The notes under the pieces: model-generated
The model's database searches: none
Seen by the model: only the letters and a program-made list of their open reading frames with translations
What the model was told of the DNA's origin: nothing
Assembly: GCA_019245755.1 (NCBI GenBank)
Contig: JAFARC010000018.1
Span: 1 to 64,000 of the forward strand
DNA length: 64,000 bases
Source: Mycobacteriaceae bacterium
GTDB lineage: Bacteria; Actinomycetota; Actinomycetes; Mycobacteriales; Mycobacteriaceae
Reading direction: 5' to 3'
Program-made: the position numbers and the translations under genes
Shown here: positions 1 to 11,666 of the stretch, one piece after another
How positions within the stretch are numbered: position 1 is the first letter of the stretch
Layout: the number at the start of each line of letters is the position of its first letter

Positions 1-326
1 CGATGAAACAGCAGGCCGTTCCTAAAGCACGGCGACCACGCCTGAGCCTGGTATTACCAGATGATCCTGATAGCCACCGTGCGCTCCTGCCGGGCGGTCA
101 TCCCCCCTCTGCAGCGCAACGGCAGGGGGACCGTGGTGGCGACGGCCGCCTACTCCGTTACCGAAACTCCGCGTCCCGCCCTACAACGCACGCTGAAGGC
201 GGCGGTACTGACGAAGTCAAATCTTCCGCCCACAACCCATGGGCCGGACGGAATCCGTTGAATACCGTATTCGGACGGATCGCGCCGGGGAGCGACCGCG
301 CCGCCGCCGTGAGGAAGGCGCTGTAG
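1..326. other. Upstream region without a convincing gene
   Basis: I see no frame here with a ribosome binding site and a recognisable protein; the open frames present are arginine/proline-rich, as expected of non-coding GC-rich DNA. The one notable element is a short perfect palindrome (GAATAC-C-GTATTC) at 260-272, about 55 bases before the flavoenzyme gene that follows. Confidence 0.5.
260..272. promoter_or_regulatory. 13-bp palindrome upstream of the cholesterol oxidase-like gene
   Basis: The arms GAATAC and GTATTC are perfect inverted repeats around one central base, and imperfect pairing continues into the flanks (CCGT on the left, ACGG on the right). The position 55 bases before the start codon at 327 would suit a repressor operator. 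No regulator gene is adjacent, so the role is inferred only. Confidence 0.25.
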
Positions 327-1811
327 GTGCCGGTGACACGGGAGGACCACCGGGTGGTCGTGGTCGGCTCGGGCTTCGGCGGCGCGGTCACGGCGCTGCG
401 TCTGGCCGAGGCGGGTGTGCCGGTCGCGGTGCTCGAGCAGGGCGTCGAGTGGAAGGCGGCGCCGAGCTGCGACACATTCCCGCGACTGAGCAACCCGTTC
501 GACAAGCGGATGCTGTGGTTCGACACGGCACCGGAGTTTCTCGGGCGTCCGTTGCTCGGTGGTCCCCACCCCGGGCTGCTTGACGCCTTCTCCGGTGACA
601 ACGTGACCTCAATCGCCGGCGTGGGTGTCGGCGGCGGGTCGCTGCTGTACCAAGGCATGAGCCTGCGGCCCACCCGGGAGCTCTTCGAGACCCATCTGCC
701 GGTGGGCCTCGATTACGACGAGATGGACCAGGTCCACTACCCGCGGGTGGCCCGCATGCTGCGTCTGGCCACCGCGCCCGACGAGCTGATCGACAGCCCG
801 AACTACCGGGTGAGCCGCGTCTTTGCCGAGCGGGTCTGCCGGGCGGGCTACTCAGTCGAGAAGGTGCCGATGCCCATCGACTGGAACTACGCGCTCGCCG
901 AACTGCGCGGCGAGATGCGGGCGTCGCTGAGCAACGGCGACTGCGCCTTCGGCGTGAACAACGCCGGCAAGCACTCGCTTGACAAGACCTACCTCGCCGC
1001 CGCGCGGGGCACCGGCCGGGTCACCCTGCACACGCTGCACAAGGTCACCGACATCGCCCTGGCGCCGGACGGGCGCTGGCAGCTCGAAGTGGACCGACTG
1101 GACATGAGCGGCCGCACGCAGGAGACAATGATCCTGACCACCGCCGCCCTGGTCCTGGCCGCCGGCAGTGTGAACACCAGCCGGATGTTGGTGCGGGCCG
1201 GAGCCCTGGGGCACATTCCTGACCTGCCCGACGGCGTGGGTGAAGGCTGGGGCACCAACGGGGATCGGATCTACATTTGGACCAACCTCGCCGATTCCTT
1301 CGGCGCGGTACAGGGCGGCCCCGTCGTCTACTGCAGCAAGGACTGGGACGACCCCCACCGCGCCAACACACTGATCCAGGCCTCCATCCCGCCCATGAGA
1401 GGGTTCGACGCCCGCACGACCATGCTCGTCGGCTACGGCACCAGTCCGGCACGGGGCCGGTTCAGCTACGACGGGAACGCCGACGAGGTGAAACTGTCGT
1501 TCCCTCGCAGGGGCGACGCCGCTATCTGGGCCGATATCCACACCCGGGCCAAGCGGATCGCCGGCCGGGCCGGCATTCTCACCGACACCAACTGGTTCAA
1601 CAACACCACCTGGCATCCCCTCGGCGGCGCTCCGATGGGCACCGTCTGCGACCTGGAGGGCCGGGTGCGGGGCCACCGGGGCCTCTACGTGCTCGACGGC
1701 GCGCTGATCCCGGGGACCACGGCCGCCTGCAACCCGTCGTTGACCATCGCCGCCGTGGTCGAGCGTGCGCTCGAGCGCATCGTGCGCCACGACGTCGGCT
1801 CGATGATCTGA
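327..1811 (+). CDS. GMC-family flavoprotein, type I cholesterol oxidase-like
   Basis: This 494-residue protein begins with a dinucleotide-binding fold (VVVVGSGFGG, residues 9-18) and ends with the signature of the non-covalent FAD cholesterol oxidases: TWHPLGG with His430, then a CNPSLTI segment with Asn469, matching the catalytic His and Asn of the Streptomyces and Brevibacterium type I enzymes. These enzymes oxidise the 3-beta-hydroxyl of sterols and isomerise the double bond. By eye, the active-site Glu of the Streptomyces enzyme aligns with Asp361 here, so sterol isomerisation may be altered or the substrate may differ. No signal peptide is visible, so it is probably cytoplasmic. The start is GTG at 327, with a weak ribosome binding site. 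It stands alone on the plus strand. Confidence 0.8.
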   Translation: MPVTREDHRVVVVGSGFGGAVTALRLAEAGVPVAVLEQGVEWKAAPSCDTFPRLSNPFDKRMLWFDTAPEFLGRPLLGGPHPGLLDAFSGDNVTSIAGVGVGGGSLLYQGMSLRPTRELFETHLPVGLDYDEMDQVHYPRVARMLRLATAPDELIDSPNYRVSRVFAERVCRAGYSVEKVPMPIDWNYALAELRGEMRASLSNGDCAFGVNNAGKHSLDKTYLAAARGTGRVTLHTLHKVTDIALAPDGRWQLEVDRLDMSGRTQETMILTTAALVLAAGSVNTSRMLVRAGALGHIPDLPDGVGEGWGTNGDRIYIWTNLADSFGAVQGGPVVYCSKDWDDPHRANTLIQASIPPMRGFDARTTMLVGYGTSPARGRFSYDGNADEVKLSFPRRGDAAIWADIHTRAKRIAGRAGILTDTNWFNNTTWHPLGGAPMGTVCDLEGRVRGHRGLYVLDGALIPGTTAACNPSLTIAAVVERALERIVRHDVGSMI

Positions 1812-2022
1812 TCGCGGCTCCCCGGCCGGCGAGCGTAGTTTGGCCCTCAGCGTCCGGTCTCATCGGATCGGCTCCCTCAATTGAGACGTCTGCGTTCGCC
1901 GCGCAACTCCGCGACGAAGCCGAGGTGTTGTGCGGGGGTCGGTTCGCGTTGTCGACCCCGCTACCCTTCGCGCCGGTAGCCGACCTCGTCGACCAGCTTG
2001 ACGCGGAGCCACCCGCAAGCGA
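1812..2022. other. Intergenic region between convergent genes
   Basis: The gap separates the 3' end of the flavoenzyme gene from the 3' end of the following minus-strand gene. I find no supported gene and no strong hairpin in it. Confidence 0.4.
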
Positions 2023-2622
2023 TTACGAACTTGAGTAGTCCGTCGACCGCCAGGCGGGATCGCGGCCCAGCCGAGCAAGGAGTCTCGATTGCACGTCCGC
2101 TTCGTCATCCACCGCCACGGCAGGATGGAACATTCCTGATGCACTTAATGCATCGGGATCCGTCGGCAAGTCAGCGTAGAAGAGCTCGCACCAGTAAGGA
2201 TTGAGCCGATCGTCGGCGTTCACCGCCCGGGCTAAGTCCCAGGTGTGCACCAAAACATCGCGTGTTAGGTTTGGCACTAGCTTGCGCGCATCCAATTGCG
2301 TTGCCGGATCGTTTCCTAGTGCCGGTACGTCAACCACTCTTTCGAATAAGCGCTTTTCGGGGTCGAACGCCTTGTCTAACCGGTCGTAAGTCAGCTCCCA
2401 CCGAAGCTGCGGATCGTCTCGCGGTCGATCGGGCTTTAAGCCCATGGGTCGCAAGAGAAGCGCGTCATGGAAACCGATGACGTGCTCCAGCACCCCTCTG
2501 GCATCCCACGCATCGCATGGCGAACGACGCTCCCATTTCCCTGCTGACGCCGCAACCGCCTCGCCGAACCTTAGGCACACAGCCAGATGCAGTTCGCCGA
2601 CACCATCAGAGATCCCAGTCAA
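2023..2622 (-). CDS. Maleylpyruvate isomerase/DinB-like (TIGR03086-type) protein
   Basis: The protein has about 199 residues and a mycothiol-dependent maleylpyruvate isomerase N-terminal fold: an SPCDAWD motif followed by a helix with LEHVIGFHDA, then HTWDLARA in the second half. These histidines normally bind a divalent metal. Family members act as mycothiol S-transferases or isomerases, but the substrate here is unknown. I chose TTG at 2622 because GGGGGGAAGG lies just before it and the family usually starts about here. A longer frame reaches upstream, but that part is only the shadow of accD4. It lies downstream of accD4 on the same strand after a 68-bp gap and may be co-transcribed. Confidence 0.7.
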   Translation of the reverse strand: MTGISDGVGELHLAVCLRFGEAVAASAGKWERRSPCDAWDARGVLEHVIGFHDALLLRPMGLKPDRPRDDPQLRWELTYDRLDKAFDPEKRLFERVVDVPALGNDPATQLDARKLVPNLTRDVLVHTWDLARAVNADDRLNPYWCELFYADLPTDPDALSASGMFHPAVAVDDEADVQSRLLARLGRDPAWRSTDYSSS

Positions 2623-2690
2623 GACCTTCCCCCCAGCGGGCACAGGCGCGACCTCGCGCTGGCGCTGTACGAGCCGGGTGGATGCACGGT

Positions 2691-4244
2691 CTAGATCGGC
2701 AGTAGGCCGTGCTTGCGTTGCACCCGCTCGTGTTTCTGCTTGTCCCGCAAGAGGTGCAGCGATTTGCGCAGCAGCAGTCGAGTCTCGTGCGGCTGGACCA
2801 CCGCGTCGATGAACCCGCGCTCCGCGGCGATCCACGGAATCGCCATGTTCAGGTTGTAACCCTCGATGAACTGCTTCTTGACGGCCTGCGCGTCGGGCGC
2901 CGTCGGGTCGGGGAAGCGCTTCATCAGCAGCTGCGCGGCACCTTCGGCCCCGATCACCGCGATCCGCGCGGTCGGCCACGCGAAGTTCAAATCGGCACTC
3001 AGCTGCTTGGAGCCCATCACCGCGTACGCACCGCCGTAAGACTTGCGCACGGTGATCGTCACCTTCGGTACGTCGGCCTCGACGACCGCATTGAGAAACC
3101 GGCCACCCCGTTTGATGATGCCGTTCTTCTCCTGCGCCACACCTGGCAGGAATCCGGGCGTGTCGACGACGAACACCAACGGCAGGTTGTAGGAATCGCA
3201 GAATCGGATGAATCCGGCCGCCTTGTCGGAGGCCTCGTTATCGATCGACCCGGATAGCACCATCGGCTGGTTCGCGATCACGCCGACCGGGCGGCCGTCG
3301 ACCCTGGCGAAGGCTGTGATGATTGCCTGGCCGCGCTGCGCACCGACGTCGAAGACTTCACCGTCGTCAAAGATCCGCAGCAGGATCTCGTGCATGTCGT
3401 AGGCAGTGTTGTCACTGTCCGGCACGATCGAATCCAGTTCCAGGTCATGCGGGGTGATCTCTGGTTCCAGACCGGGGTTGATGATCGGAGGATCGTCGAA
3501 TGTGTTGGCCGGCAGAAAGTTCAGGTAGTCGCGAACATATTGGAACGCAGCCGCCTCTGACTCGACGACCTGATGGATATTGCCGTAGCGGGCCTGCGCG
3601 TCCGCGCCGCCGAGTTCGTCGAGCGTGACGTCCTCGCCGGTGACGTCTTTGATCACGTCCGGCCCGGTGACGAACATGTAACCCTGGTCGCGCACCGCGA
3701 CGACGAGGTCGGTCTGGATTGGCGAATACACCGCACCCCCGGCGCATTTGCCGAGAATGATGGAGACCTCCGGCACCAGGCCGCGGAGCAGCTCGTGGCG
3801 GCGACCCAGCTCCGCGTACCAGGCCAGTGACGTCACCGCGTCCTGGATCCGTGCGCCACCCGAGTCGTTGATGCCGATGATCGGGCAGCCGACCATCGCG
3901 ACCCACTCCATCAGTCGCGCCACCTTGCGGCCGAACATCTCGCCCACCGTCCCGCCGAAAACCGTTTGGTCGTGCGAGAACACGCCGACGGGCCGACCGT
4001 TGATCGTGCCGCGCCCGGTCACGACACCGTCGCCGTACAAGGCGTTGGGATCGCCCGGCGTGCGTGCGAGCGCACCGATCTCGAGGAAGCTGCCCGGGTC
4101 CAGCAGCGCGTGGATGCGAGCACGGGCACTCGGAATGCCCTTCTTGTCGCGCTTGGCGGCCGCCTTCTCACCACCGGGCTCCTTGGCCAGCTCGAGCTTG
4201 GCTCGCAGTTCCGCCAGCTTCTCGGCGGTGGTGTTGGCGCTCAC
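2691..4244 (-). CDS. accD4: Acyl-CoA carboxylase beta (carboxyltransferase) subunit AccD4
   Basis: AccD4 has 517 residues, normal for the family. It transfers CO2 from biotin on AccA3 to a long-chain acyl-CoA, giving the 2-carboxyacyl extender unit that Pks13 condenses with the meromycolate chain. Carboxyltransferase landmarks are visible: [10 protein letters not shown] (residues 125-134) and [11 protein letters not shown] (165-175) in the N domain, and [10 protein letters not shown] and [13 protein letters not shown] in the C domain, whose paired glycines form the oxyanion pockets. Its ATG overlaps the end of pks13 by 4 bp, so translation is probably coupled. It is the last gene of the fadD32-pks13-accD4 block. 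Confidence 0.95.
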   Translation of the reverse strand: MSANTTAEKLAELRAKLELAKEPGGEKAAAKRDKKGIPSARARIHALLDPGSFLEIGALARTPGDPNALYGDGVVTGRGTINGRPVGVFSHDQTVFGGTVGEMFGRKVARLMEWVAMVGCPIIGINDSGGARIQDAVTSLAWYAELGRRHELLRGLVPEVSIILGKCAGGAVYSPIQTDLVVAVRDQGYMFVTGPDVIKDVTGEDVTLDELGGADAQARYGNIHQVVESEAAAFQYVRDYLNFLPANTFDDPPIINPGLEPEITPHDLELDSIVPDSDNTAYDMHEILLRIFDDGEVFDVGAQRGQAIITAFARVDGRPVGVIANQPMVLSGSIDNEASDKAAGFIRFCDSYNLPLVFVVDTPGFLPGVAQEKNGIIKRGGRFLNAVVEADVPKVTITVRKSYGGAYAVMGSKQLSADLNFAWPTARIAVIGAEGAAQLLMKRFPDPTAPDAQAVKKQFIEGYNLNMAIPWIAAERGFIDAVVQPHETRLLLRKSLHLLRDKQKHERVQRKHGLLPI

Positions 4245-7200
4245 TTGTGGGCTACCTCGTTCTCGATCGTGTTGATTGCCTGACTCATGTGCGCGCCGAC
4301 CTTGGCGATGATCGGCTCGTCGATGGCCTGGATGTGCTCGCCACCGATGGGCACGATCTCCAGGTCGGACACGTGGTCGCCCCAGCCGCCGTCGGGCTGT
4401 CGGGTCGCGTAGCGCGGTTCGAACATGATCGCGTCGTCGTGATAGCGATCGGCCATGTACAGCGTGACATGGCCGTCGTAGTGCTGCATTTCGGCGGTGT
4501 CGATCGCCCGGTGGTCCAGATACGACGTGCGTTGGTGCTCGATGATTCCGCCGGGGATCTCCACTCCGCTGGCCCTTACCCCCTCCAACACGAACCTGAC
4601 TTGGCCCTCATCGTCGAGCTGTTCCAGCTGCTCGTACGGGATCTCCGGGATCGTGACGTTGAACGTGCGCTCGGCGAACCGCGCGTAGCGGTCCCACCGC
4701 TTGCGGATCTCCTCCCTGGTCTGCGGGATCTCCTCACCGGCGCGCACCGCGTCGATGAGCCCGACGAACGGCACGTGGCAACCCTCACGCTTGAGGCCGA
4801 TCGCGCACGCATAGGCCAGCACCCCGCCCAGCGACCAGCCGACCAGGATGAACGGCCCATCGCCCTGGATCTCGCGCAGCTTCGGGACATACTGCTCGGC
4901 CCGCGCTTCGATGGTGCCCTCGACTCGTTCGAAGCCGTACATCGGGGTGTCCGGCGGCAGCCGGTTGAGCAGCGGCTCGTAGACGACCGTCGAGCCGCCG
5001 GCCGGATGGAACACGAACACCGGGACCTTGTTGGACCCTTCCTGTCTCGGGCGGATGATCCGGACGAACCCGTCGATCTGGCCGGCCTCCAGGTGCTCGC
5101 GGACCTTGTCGGCCAGCGCCTCGATGGTGGCAGCCGAACTCACGTCCTCGGTGCTGATCGTCCCGTCGGCACGCTCCGACAGCCGCTGTGCCATCTGTGC
5201 CGCGGTGTCGTCATCGAGTCGGGGCAGCGGGCTGAAGATGCCGCCCGGCGACTTGCCGGTCACGATGGCCCACGTCGCGAACGTGACTCGCTCCGCGGCG
5301 TCCCGCGGTGGCACGTCGGAGTTCAGCGCCTCCGCAGCGGCCTTCTGGTTGAGGACCGCGGCCTCGGCGGCGAGGTTGGGCGCGTCGGGCCCGAGCGGGT
5401 TGGTGGGCGGCGGCGGAAGCAGCGCCTCACTCGCGGTCACCGGAGCGGCGCCGGCCCCCACGTCGGGTTCCGCCTGTGGATCCGGGGCGGGTGCTTGCAC
5501 CGTGGTCGTCGTCGCACCACTTAACAGCCCGGCCTGTTCTCCAGCGATCTCCTCGGCGGTCTTGGTCTGCTGGTATTCGTGCAGCTGCGCGACCTCGTCG
5601 CGGTGCTCGATCGCATACTCGATCAGCTTCTCGACGTTGTAGAGGTTTGCGTCGCGGACGGCCTGCAGCTGGATCGGCGGCAGGTCGAAGTCGTACTCGA
5701 CGCGGTTTTTGATCCGCACCGCCATCAGGGAGTCGAGGCCCAGCTCGATCAGCGGGACCTCCCACGGCAGGTCCTCCGGCTCGTAGCCCATCGCCGCCGA
5801 GACAATCGTTGCCAGCCGCTGGCCCACGGTCTCCCCGGTATCTGGCGACCACTTCGCAAAGCTCGCGCCCATCGCGACGTTCTGGGTGAGGTTATCGTGC
5901 AGGACGGCAGGGGCCGCTTCGGCGGCGACCTCAGACGGCGCGTCCGGTCGTTCCTCGTCGACCGGCGGAGCGGCCGTCTCCGCGGTGGCTGCGATCGCCG
6001 CGCTCGTCGCCACCGCGGCCGGCAATGCCCAGGGTTTACCGCCACGCGCCACGATCGCGTCGTAGACCAGCGTGAACGATTCGCCAATGCGGGCGTGCAC
6101 CTGCACGGCGGCCCCCCCGGGGTGGCGCGTCAAGGTCGTGACCAGCCGGGCACCCTCACCGGGCAGCGCGCGCTGCTCTGACGCCGTCAACTGCGCGTCC
6201 GGAAGCACCTGCGCGGCAGCGGCTCTCACCAACGCCGCTAGATCCGTCTCACCGCGTGGCCTGAACTCCCACACGTGGCGCCCGTCGGGCATGGCCACGT
6301 GCGCACCCGGCATCACCACCGAACCGTCGCCGGAGAACTGCGCGTCCAGCCAGTGCTGCTTGCGGCGGAACCTCGTCGGCGGGATGTTCGCGTAATCCTG
6401 CGGGCCCTGCGCGCGGCTGAACAGCGTGCGGATGTCGAGGTCGTGGCCGTGGACGAACAGCTGAGCCATCGCCGCGGTCATCGAGTCCACCTCGTCCTGT
6501 TTGCGGGCCAGTGTCGCGATCAGCTGCGCGTCGGGCAGACCGGCCGCCGCGGTCGTCAGGCCGACCTGCATCAGCGCAACCGGGTTGGGCGCCAGCTCCA
6601 GGAACGTGGTGTACCCGTTGTCGACGGCGTTGCGGATGCCGTGGGTGAAGTAGACGCTGTGCCGCAGTCCCTTCTTCCAGTAGTCGACGTCGTGGATCGG
6701 CTCGCCGCCGGGCCGTATGTAGCTGCCCTCGTGAACCGTCGAAAAGTAGCCGATCGTCGTCGGCAGCGGCTCGATGCCCTGTAGCTCGGCAGCGAGCTCG
6801 CCGAGCAGCGGATCCATCTGCGACGTGTGACTGGCCCCCTTGGTCTGGAACTTGCGGGCGAACTTGCCCTCCGATTCGGCCCGGGCGATGATCGCGTCGA
6901 CCTGTTCCGGCGGGCCGCCGATCACCGTCTGGGTGGGCGCGGCGTAGACGCACACCTCGAGGTCCGGGAAGTCGGAGAACACCGTCTTGACCTCGTCGGC
7001 GGAGTACTCGACCAGCGCCATCAACCGGATGTACTCACCGAACAACATCGCCTCGCCCTCTCCCATCAGGTGCGAGCGCGAGCAGATGGTACGGGTGGCG
7101 TCGGCCAGCGACAGGCCACCCGCGAAGTACGCCGCGGCGGCCTCGCCGAGCGACTGGCCGATCACCGCGCCCGGCTTGGCACCGTGATGTTTGAGCAGCT

Positions 7201-9559
7201 CGCCCAGCGCCACCTGGATGGCGAAGATCGTGACCTGCGTGGTCTCGATCCCGTAGTCCTGCGAGTCGTCCAAGATCAGCTCGACGATCGAGTAGCCCAG
7301 CTCGTCCTGCACGAGCGCGTCGACCTTGTCGATCCACTCGGCGAAGACCTCGTTGCGCAGATACAGGCTCTTGGCCATCTTGCGGTGCTGCGCCCCGAAG
7401 CCGGCCAGCACCCACACCGGGCCGCTGGTCGCCGGGCCGTCGACGGTGAACACGTTCGGCCGCTGCTTACCCTCGGCGACCGCGCGCAGCCCCTTGATCG
7501 CCTCGTCGTGATCGTGGGCCAGCACCACCGCCCGCGAACGGCCGTGGTTGCGTCGCGACAGCGCGCGACCGATCGATTCCAGCGACGACGCCCGGCCCTC
7601 GGGGCTGTCCAGCCAGTCGGCCAGTTCGGCTGCGGCCGCTTTCTTGCGCGACGTCAGGAACGCCGAAACCGCCAGCGGCACAGCCGAAGCCGGAGCGCCG
7701 GCGGTTTGCAGCTCCTCGAGCGCAACCTCCTTGAGCCGCTTGGCCGCGTCGGTCAGATCCGGCAGCTCGTGCTCGTCCGGTGGCGCCGCTTCGCCGTTGG
7801 GTATGAATTCGCCGTACTCGTCGAGGCGCACCGCGCCGACATGGGGGTCTCTGCCGCGCGCGGGGAACTCCGGCTCGCTGACAAACGTCCCGGCCGCCTC
7901 GTCGGCCTCGCCGTTCACCTCCTGGACCGCCGGCTCGGGGTCCTTGTCGATCACGTCGCGGGGCAGCACTTCGCGCAGCACCAGGTGCGCGTTGGCGCCG
8001 CCGAACCCGAACCCGGACACCCCGGTGATCGCGTAGCCGCCGTAGCGGGGCCAGTCGGCGACGGTGTCGGCGACCTTCAGCCGTACCGTGTCGAAGTCGA
8101 TGTAGGGATTGGGACCGGCGTAGTTGATGGACGGCGGCAGCTTGTCGTGCTGCAGCGCCAGCACCATCTTGGCAAGGCTCGCCGCGCCGGCGGCCGACTC
8201 CAGATGTCCGACGTTGGATTTCACCGCACCCAGCAGCGCCGGCTTGTCGGCCGCGCGCCCCTTACCGACGATGCGGCCCAACGCCTCGGCCTCGATCGGG
8301 TCGCCGAGGATGGTTCCGGTGCCGTGCGCCTCGATGTAGTCGACCGTGCGCGGGTCGATGCCGGCGTCCTTGTACGCCCGGCGCAGCACGTCGGCCTGCG
8401 CGTCGGGGTTGGGGGCAAGCAGCCCGTTTGAACGGCCGTCGTGGTTGACCGCGCTGCCTGCGATCACGGCCAGGATCTGGTCACCGTCGCGGCGCGCGTC
8501 CTCGACACGCTTGAGCACCAGCATGCCGCCGCCCTCGGAGCGCGCGTAGCCGTCGGCGTCGGAGCTGAAGGACTTGATCCGCCCGTCGGCGGCCAGCACG
8601 CCGCCGACCTCGTCGAACCCGATCGTGATCATCGGGGTGATCAGCGCGTTCACCCCGCCGGCCACCGCGACGTCGCACTCGCCCGCCCGCAGCGCCTGCA
8701 CGGCATGGTGTGTCGCCACCAGCGACGACGAGCACGCGGTGTCCACCGCGACCGACGGTCCGCGGAAGTCGTAGAAGTACGACACCCGGTTCGCGATGAT
8801 CGAGCTCGCGGTGCCGGTGATCGCGTACGGGTGGGCGACGGTCGGGTCCGACACCGCCAGGAAGCTGTAGTCGTTGTTGGACGCCCCGATGTACACGCCA
8901 ACGCTTTCGCGTCGCAGGCTCGACGCCGGGATGCGCGCGTGCTCCAGCGCCTCCCACGTCAGCTCCAACGCCATCCGCTGCTGCGGGTCGAGGTTGTCGG
9001 CCTCCATCTTCGACAGGGCGAAGAACTCCGCGTCGAAGCCCTTGATGTCCTTCAGGTAACCGCCGCGGGTGCGCGCCTTGGCGACCCGCTCCGCGATCCG
9101 GGGCTCCTCGAGGAACTCCGACCAGCGGCCCTCCGGCAGGTCGGTGATGCCGTCGCGACCATCCAGCAATGCCCGCCACGTCTCCTCGGGCGTGTTCATG
9201 TTCCCGGGGAACCGCGTCGACAGGCCCACCACAGCGATGTCGGCGACATCGCGCGTGCGGGACCAGTCCTCCTCGTCGCCGGAATCGACTACCTCGGGTT
9301 CGCCCTCGATGATCCGCGTGGCCAGCGACTCGATGGTCGGATGCCGGAACGCGACGGTGGCGGAGAGCGTGACGCCGGTCAGGTCCTCGATGTCGGCGGC
9401 CATCGCCACCGCGTCCCGAGACGACAGGCCCAGCTCCACCATTGGGGTGGACTCGTCGATCGACTCCGGCGCCACGCCAGTGGCATTGCCCACCCAATTG
9501 CGCAGCCAGCCGCGCATCTCGGCGACGGTCATGTCAGGTTTGCGGTCGTGGTCTGTCAT
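4241..9559 (-). CDS. pks13: Polyketide synthase Pks13, mycolic acid condensase
   Basis: Pks13 joins the meromycoloyl chain, loaded by FadD32, to a 2-carboxyacyl-CoA to form the mycolate precursor, then passes it to trehalose. The 1772-residue protein has the full family order. An N-terminal acyl carrier domain carries its phosphopantetheine serine in GLSSRD (about residue 47). The ketosynthase has VDTACSSS with Cys276. The acyltransferase has GQSLGEA with Ser803. A second carrier domain has ELGLDSL with Ser1277. A C-terminal thioesterase has GWSLGG with Ser1576. An Ala/Pro-rich linker lies between the acyltransferase and the second carrier. No ketoreductase is present, as expected, because a separate reductase acts later. 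Both ends overlap their neighbours by 4 bp (fadD32 and accD4). Confidence 0.97.
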   Translation of the reverse strand: MTDHDRKPDMTVAEMRGWLRNWVGNATGVAPESIDESTPMVELGLSSRDAVAMAADIEDLTGVTLSATVAFRHPTIESLATRIIEGEPEVVDSGDEEDWSRTRDVADIAVVGLSTRFPGNMNTPEETWRALLDGRDGITDLPEGRWSEFLEEPRIAERVAKARTRGGYLKDIKGFDAEFFALSKMEADNLDPQQRMALELTWEALEHARIPASSLRRESVGVYIGASNNDYSFLAVSDPTVAHPYAITGTASSIIANRVSYFYDFRGPSVAVDTACSSSLVATHHAVQALRAGECDVAVAGGVNALITPMITIGFDEVGGVLAADGRIKSFSSDADGYARSEGGGMLVLKRVEDARRDGDQILAVIAGSAVNHDGRSNGLLAPNPDAQADVLRRAYKDAGIDPRTVDYIEAHGTGTILGDPIEAEALGRIVGKGRAADKPALLGAVKSNVGHLESAAGAASLAKMVLALQHDKLPPSINYAGPNPYIDFDTVRLKVADTVADWPRYGGYAITGVSGFGFGGANAHLVLREVLPRDVIDKDPEPAVQEVNGEADEAAGTFVSEPEFPARGRDPHVGAVRLDEYGEFIPNGEAAPPDEHELPDLTDAAKRLKEVALEELQTAGAPASAVPLAVSAFLTSRKKAAAAELADWLDSPEGRASSLESIGRALSRRNHGRSRAVVLAHDHDEAIKGLRAVAEGKQRPNVFTVDGPATSGPVWVLAGFGAQHRKMAKSLYLRNEVFAEWIDKVDALVQDELGYSIVELILDDSQDYGIETTQVTIFAIQVALGELLKHHGAKPGAVIGQSLGEAAAAYFAGGLSLADATRTICSRSHLMGEGEAMLFGEYIRLMALVEYSADEVKTVFSDFPDLEVCVYAAPTQTVIGGPPEQVDAIIARAESEGKFARKFQTKGASHTSQMDPLLGELAAELQGIEPLPTTIGYFSTVHEGSYIRPGGEPIHDVDYWKKGLRHSVYFTHGIRNAVDNGYTTFLELAPNPVALMQVGLTTAAAGLPDAQLIATLARKQDEVDSMTAAMAQLFVHGHDLDIRTLFSRAQGPQDYANIPPTRFRRKQHWLDAQFSGDGSVVMPGAHVAMPDGRHVWEFRPRGETDLAALVRAAAAQVLPDAQLTASEQRALPGEGARLVTTLTRHPGGAAVQVHARIGESFTLVYDAIVARGGKPWALPAAVATSAAIAATAETAAPPVDEERPDAPSEVAAEAAPAVLHDNLTQNVAMGASFAKWSPDTGETVGQRLATIVSAAMGYEPEDLPWEVPLIELGLDSLMAVRIKNRVEYDFDLPPIQLQAVRDANLYNVEKLIEYAIEHRDEVAQLHEYQQTKTAEEIAGEQAGLLSGATTTTVQAPAPDPQAEPDVGAGAAPVTASEALLPPPPTNPLGPDAPNLAAEAAVLNQKAAAEALNSDVPPRDAAERVTFATWAIVTGKSPGGIFSPLPRLDDDTAAQMAQRLSERADGTISTEDVSSAATIEALADKVREHLEAGQIDGFVRIIRPRQEGSNKVPVFVFHPAGGSTVVYEPLLNRLPPDTPMYGFERVEGTIEARAEQYVPKLREIQGDGPFILVGWSLGGVLAYACAIGLKREGCHVPFVGLIDAVRAGEEIPQTREEIRKRWDRYARFAERTFNVTIPEIPYEQLEQLDDEGQVRFVLEGVRASGVEIPGGIIEHQRTSYLDHRAIDTAEMQHYDGHVTLYMADRYHDDAIMFEPRYATRQPDGGWGDHVSDLEIVPIGGEHIQAIDEPIIAKVGAHMSQAINTIENEVAHK

Positions 9560-11463
9560 GACAATGCATCGGACGCGAACGCAGCCACGTCTGCTGTGCC
9601 GCCTCGCAGACTGCCGTCGATGTAGGCGGCGCGGCAGGCCCGGCGGCCGATCTTGCCGCTGGAGGTGCGCGGGATCGTCCCGGCCGGCATCAGCAACACG
9701 TCCCGCACGGTCACGCCGTGCCGCACGGCGATCGCGGCGCGGATGTCGTCGGCGATGGGCTCGGGGTCCAGCTTGTGCGTGCCGGCAGCCCGCTCACCGA
9801 CTATCACCAACTGCTCCGAGGTGTTGTCCTTGTCGTATTTCAGTCCGGCGTGCGGGTTGTCGAACACCGCCTGCGGCAGCTCGTTCGCCGGCACAGAGAA
9901 CGCCGCGACGAAGCCCGGGCGCACCGCGCGGGTGGCCTCCTGCGCGGTGTATTCCACGTCGTGCGGGTAGTGGTTGCGCCCGTCGATGATCACCAGATCC
10001 TTGACCCGGCCGGTGACGTAGAACTCGCCGTCCAGGTAGGCGCCCAGGTCGCCGGTGCGCATCCACAGCGCCTCGTCGGGGACGCCCTCGGCGTGCGAAG
10101 GGTTGGTCCGCGACTTGAGGATGTTCTTGAACGTCTGCGCGGTCTCCTGCTCCCGGTTCCAGTACCCGGAGCCGACGTTGTTGCCGTGCACCCAGATCTC
10201 GCCGACCTGACCGTCCGGCACCTCGGTGGCGGTGTCGGCGTCGACGATCGCAACCCACTCGTCGAAGCCGATCTCGCCACACGACGCATGCGGCACCGCC
10301 TTCGTCGAGTCCTTCTCGACCTTGACCAGTCGGCCGGCGTTCAGCTCCGCGCGGTCGACCTGGATGATCACCGGCGGCTTCTTCACGTTGGTCATGGACA
10401 CAAACAGCGTGGCCTCGGCCAACCCGTACGACGGCTTGATCACCGTCGGGGATAGCCCGTACGGCGCGAACGCGTCGTGAAACTTCTTCATCGACGACTC
10501 CGACACCGGCTCGCTGCCGTTGAGGATCGCGAGCACGTTGGACAGGTCGAACTCGGGGTCACCGTCCTTTGGCACACCGCGCAGCGCGGCGTGCTCGAAC
10601 GCGAAATTCGGCGCCACTGAGAAGCTCGGCCCGTTGTCGTCGCCCTTGACGCCCATCTCGCGCATCCAGCGGATCGGCCGGCGCACGAACGCGGCCGGCG
10701 TCATGAACGTGACGTAGCGGCCGATGATCGTGGGCAGCATGACCGTGATCAGGCCCATGTCGTGGAAGAACGGCAGCCAGCTGACCCCGCGTTGCCCCTC
10801 CTCGACCTGCAGCGCCATCATCACCTGGGCAATGTTGGTGGCCACGCCCAGGTGGGTGACCTGTACGCCGGCCGGCGTCCGGGTGGAACCGGAGGTGTAC
10901 TGCAGGTAAGCGATCGTCTCCTCGGTGGGGGTCTCCGGCTGCACAAACGTCTCGGCGACCTCGTCAGGCACCGCGTCGACGGCGATGACCCGTGGACGCT
11001 CCTTGGCCGGCCGGTTGCGGAAGAACTTGCGCACGCCTTCCGCCGACGCGGTGGTGGTCAGGATCGTCGACGGGGTGCAGTCGTCGAGGACCGCGTGCAG
11101 CCGCCCGACGTGACCGGGCTCGGCCGGGTCGAACAACGGCACCGCGATGCGGCCTGAGTAGATCGCGCCGTAGAAGGCGGTCAGGTACTCGAGGTTCTGC
11201 GGGCACAGGATCGCGACTCGGTCGCCCGGCTGGGTCACCTGCTGCAGGCGCGCAGCGATCGCCCTGTTGCGGGCGCTGAACTGGGCCCATGTCAGATCGC
11301 GTTCCACGCCGTCCCGCTCTGTCGAGAAGTCGAGGAACTTGTACACCAGGTGGTCGCCGCGGGTCCCCGCCCAGCGTTCGACGTGTCGGACGAGGCTGGC
11401 GCCTTCGGGGAACCGGAGGTGTCCCGTCTTCTTGTCGAGGAACGGGTTGACGAAAACCGCCAC
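9556..11463 (-). CDS. fadD32: Long-chain fatty acyl-AMP ligase FadD32
   Basis: FadD32 activates meromycolic acid as an acyl-adenylate and transfers it to the N-terminal carrier domain of Pks13. Visible signatures are the P-loop-like [14 protein letters not shown] (residues about 186-199), [10 protein letters not shown], the adenylate-binding RTGDLGAY, and the C-terminal [14 protein letters not shown] with the catalytic lysine. I start at GTG 11463, preceded by AGGAG at an 8-bp spacing; this gives 635 residues, close to the roughly 637 of M. tuberculosis. An in-frame ATG at 11535 would add 24 residues with no family support. The stop overlaps the pks13 start by 4 bp. Confidence 0.96.
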   Translation of the reverse strand: MAVFVNPFLDKKTGHLRFPEGASLVRHVERWAGTRGDHLVYKFLDFSTERDGVERDLTWAQFSARNRAIAARLQQVTQPGDRVAILCPQNLEYLTAFYGAIYSGRIAVPLFDPAEPGHVGRLHAVLDDCTPSTILTTTASAEGVRKFFRNRPAKERPRVIAVDAVPDEVAETFVQPETPTEETIAYLQYTSGSTRTPAGVQVTHLGVATNIAQVMMALQVEEGQRGVSWLPFFHDMGLITVMLPTIIGRYVTFMTPAAFVRRPIRWMREMGVKGDDNGPSFSVAPNFAFEHAALRGVPKDGDPEFDLSNVLAILNGSEPVSESSMKKFHDAFAPYGLSPTVIKPSYGLAEATLFVSMTNVKKPPVIIQVDRAELNAGRLVKVEKDSTKAVPHASCGEIGFDEWVAIVDADTATEVPDGQVGEIWVHGNNVGSGYWNREQETAQTFKNILKSRTNPSHAEGVPDEALWMRTGDLGAYLDGEFYVTGRVKDLVIIDGRNHYPHDVEYTAQEATRAVRPGFVAAFSVPANELPQAVFDNPHAGLKYDKDNTSEQLVIVGERAAGTHKLDPEPIADDIRAAIAVRHGVTVRDVLLMPAGTIPRTSSGKIGRRACRAAYIDGSLRGGTADVAAFASDALS

Positions 11464-11666
11464 GTCTATCTCTCCTGTCGAAGCACAACTCGCGCCCGGC
11501 CCGCCGCCGTACGCCGCGCAAGCCCAAACCTCCAAGATGGTACAGCCCGCTGGGTCTTGGTTCCCGGACGCGCGCTGACCTGCTTATTCGGGACTCACAA
11601 CCCCTGCGACTCTTAGTTTTTTCTTAATGTTAGGTGACAGTCGAGTGCGGACCAAATTTTGACCCA

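Noticed and set aside
3..326. Open frame of about 107 codons at the window start, plus strand
   Set aside because: Arg/Pro-rich with no ribosome binding site or recognisable domain; overlapping frames of similar quality exist on both strands.
1812..2038. Plus-strand frame continuing past the flavoenzyme gene to 2038
   Set aside because: The frame starts inside the flavoenzyme gene as a shadow; the tail after 1811 has no domain and no own start.
2623..2979. N-terminal extension of the maleylpyruvate isomerase-family gene
   Set aside because: The extra residues lie on accD4 in another frame and do not fit the family start; a TTG with a good binding site at 2622 does.
4064..5524. Long plus-strand open frames opposite pks13 (also 6827-8431 and 8441-9625)
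   Set aside because: They are antisense shadows of a certain gene, caused by GC-rich third codon positions.
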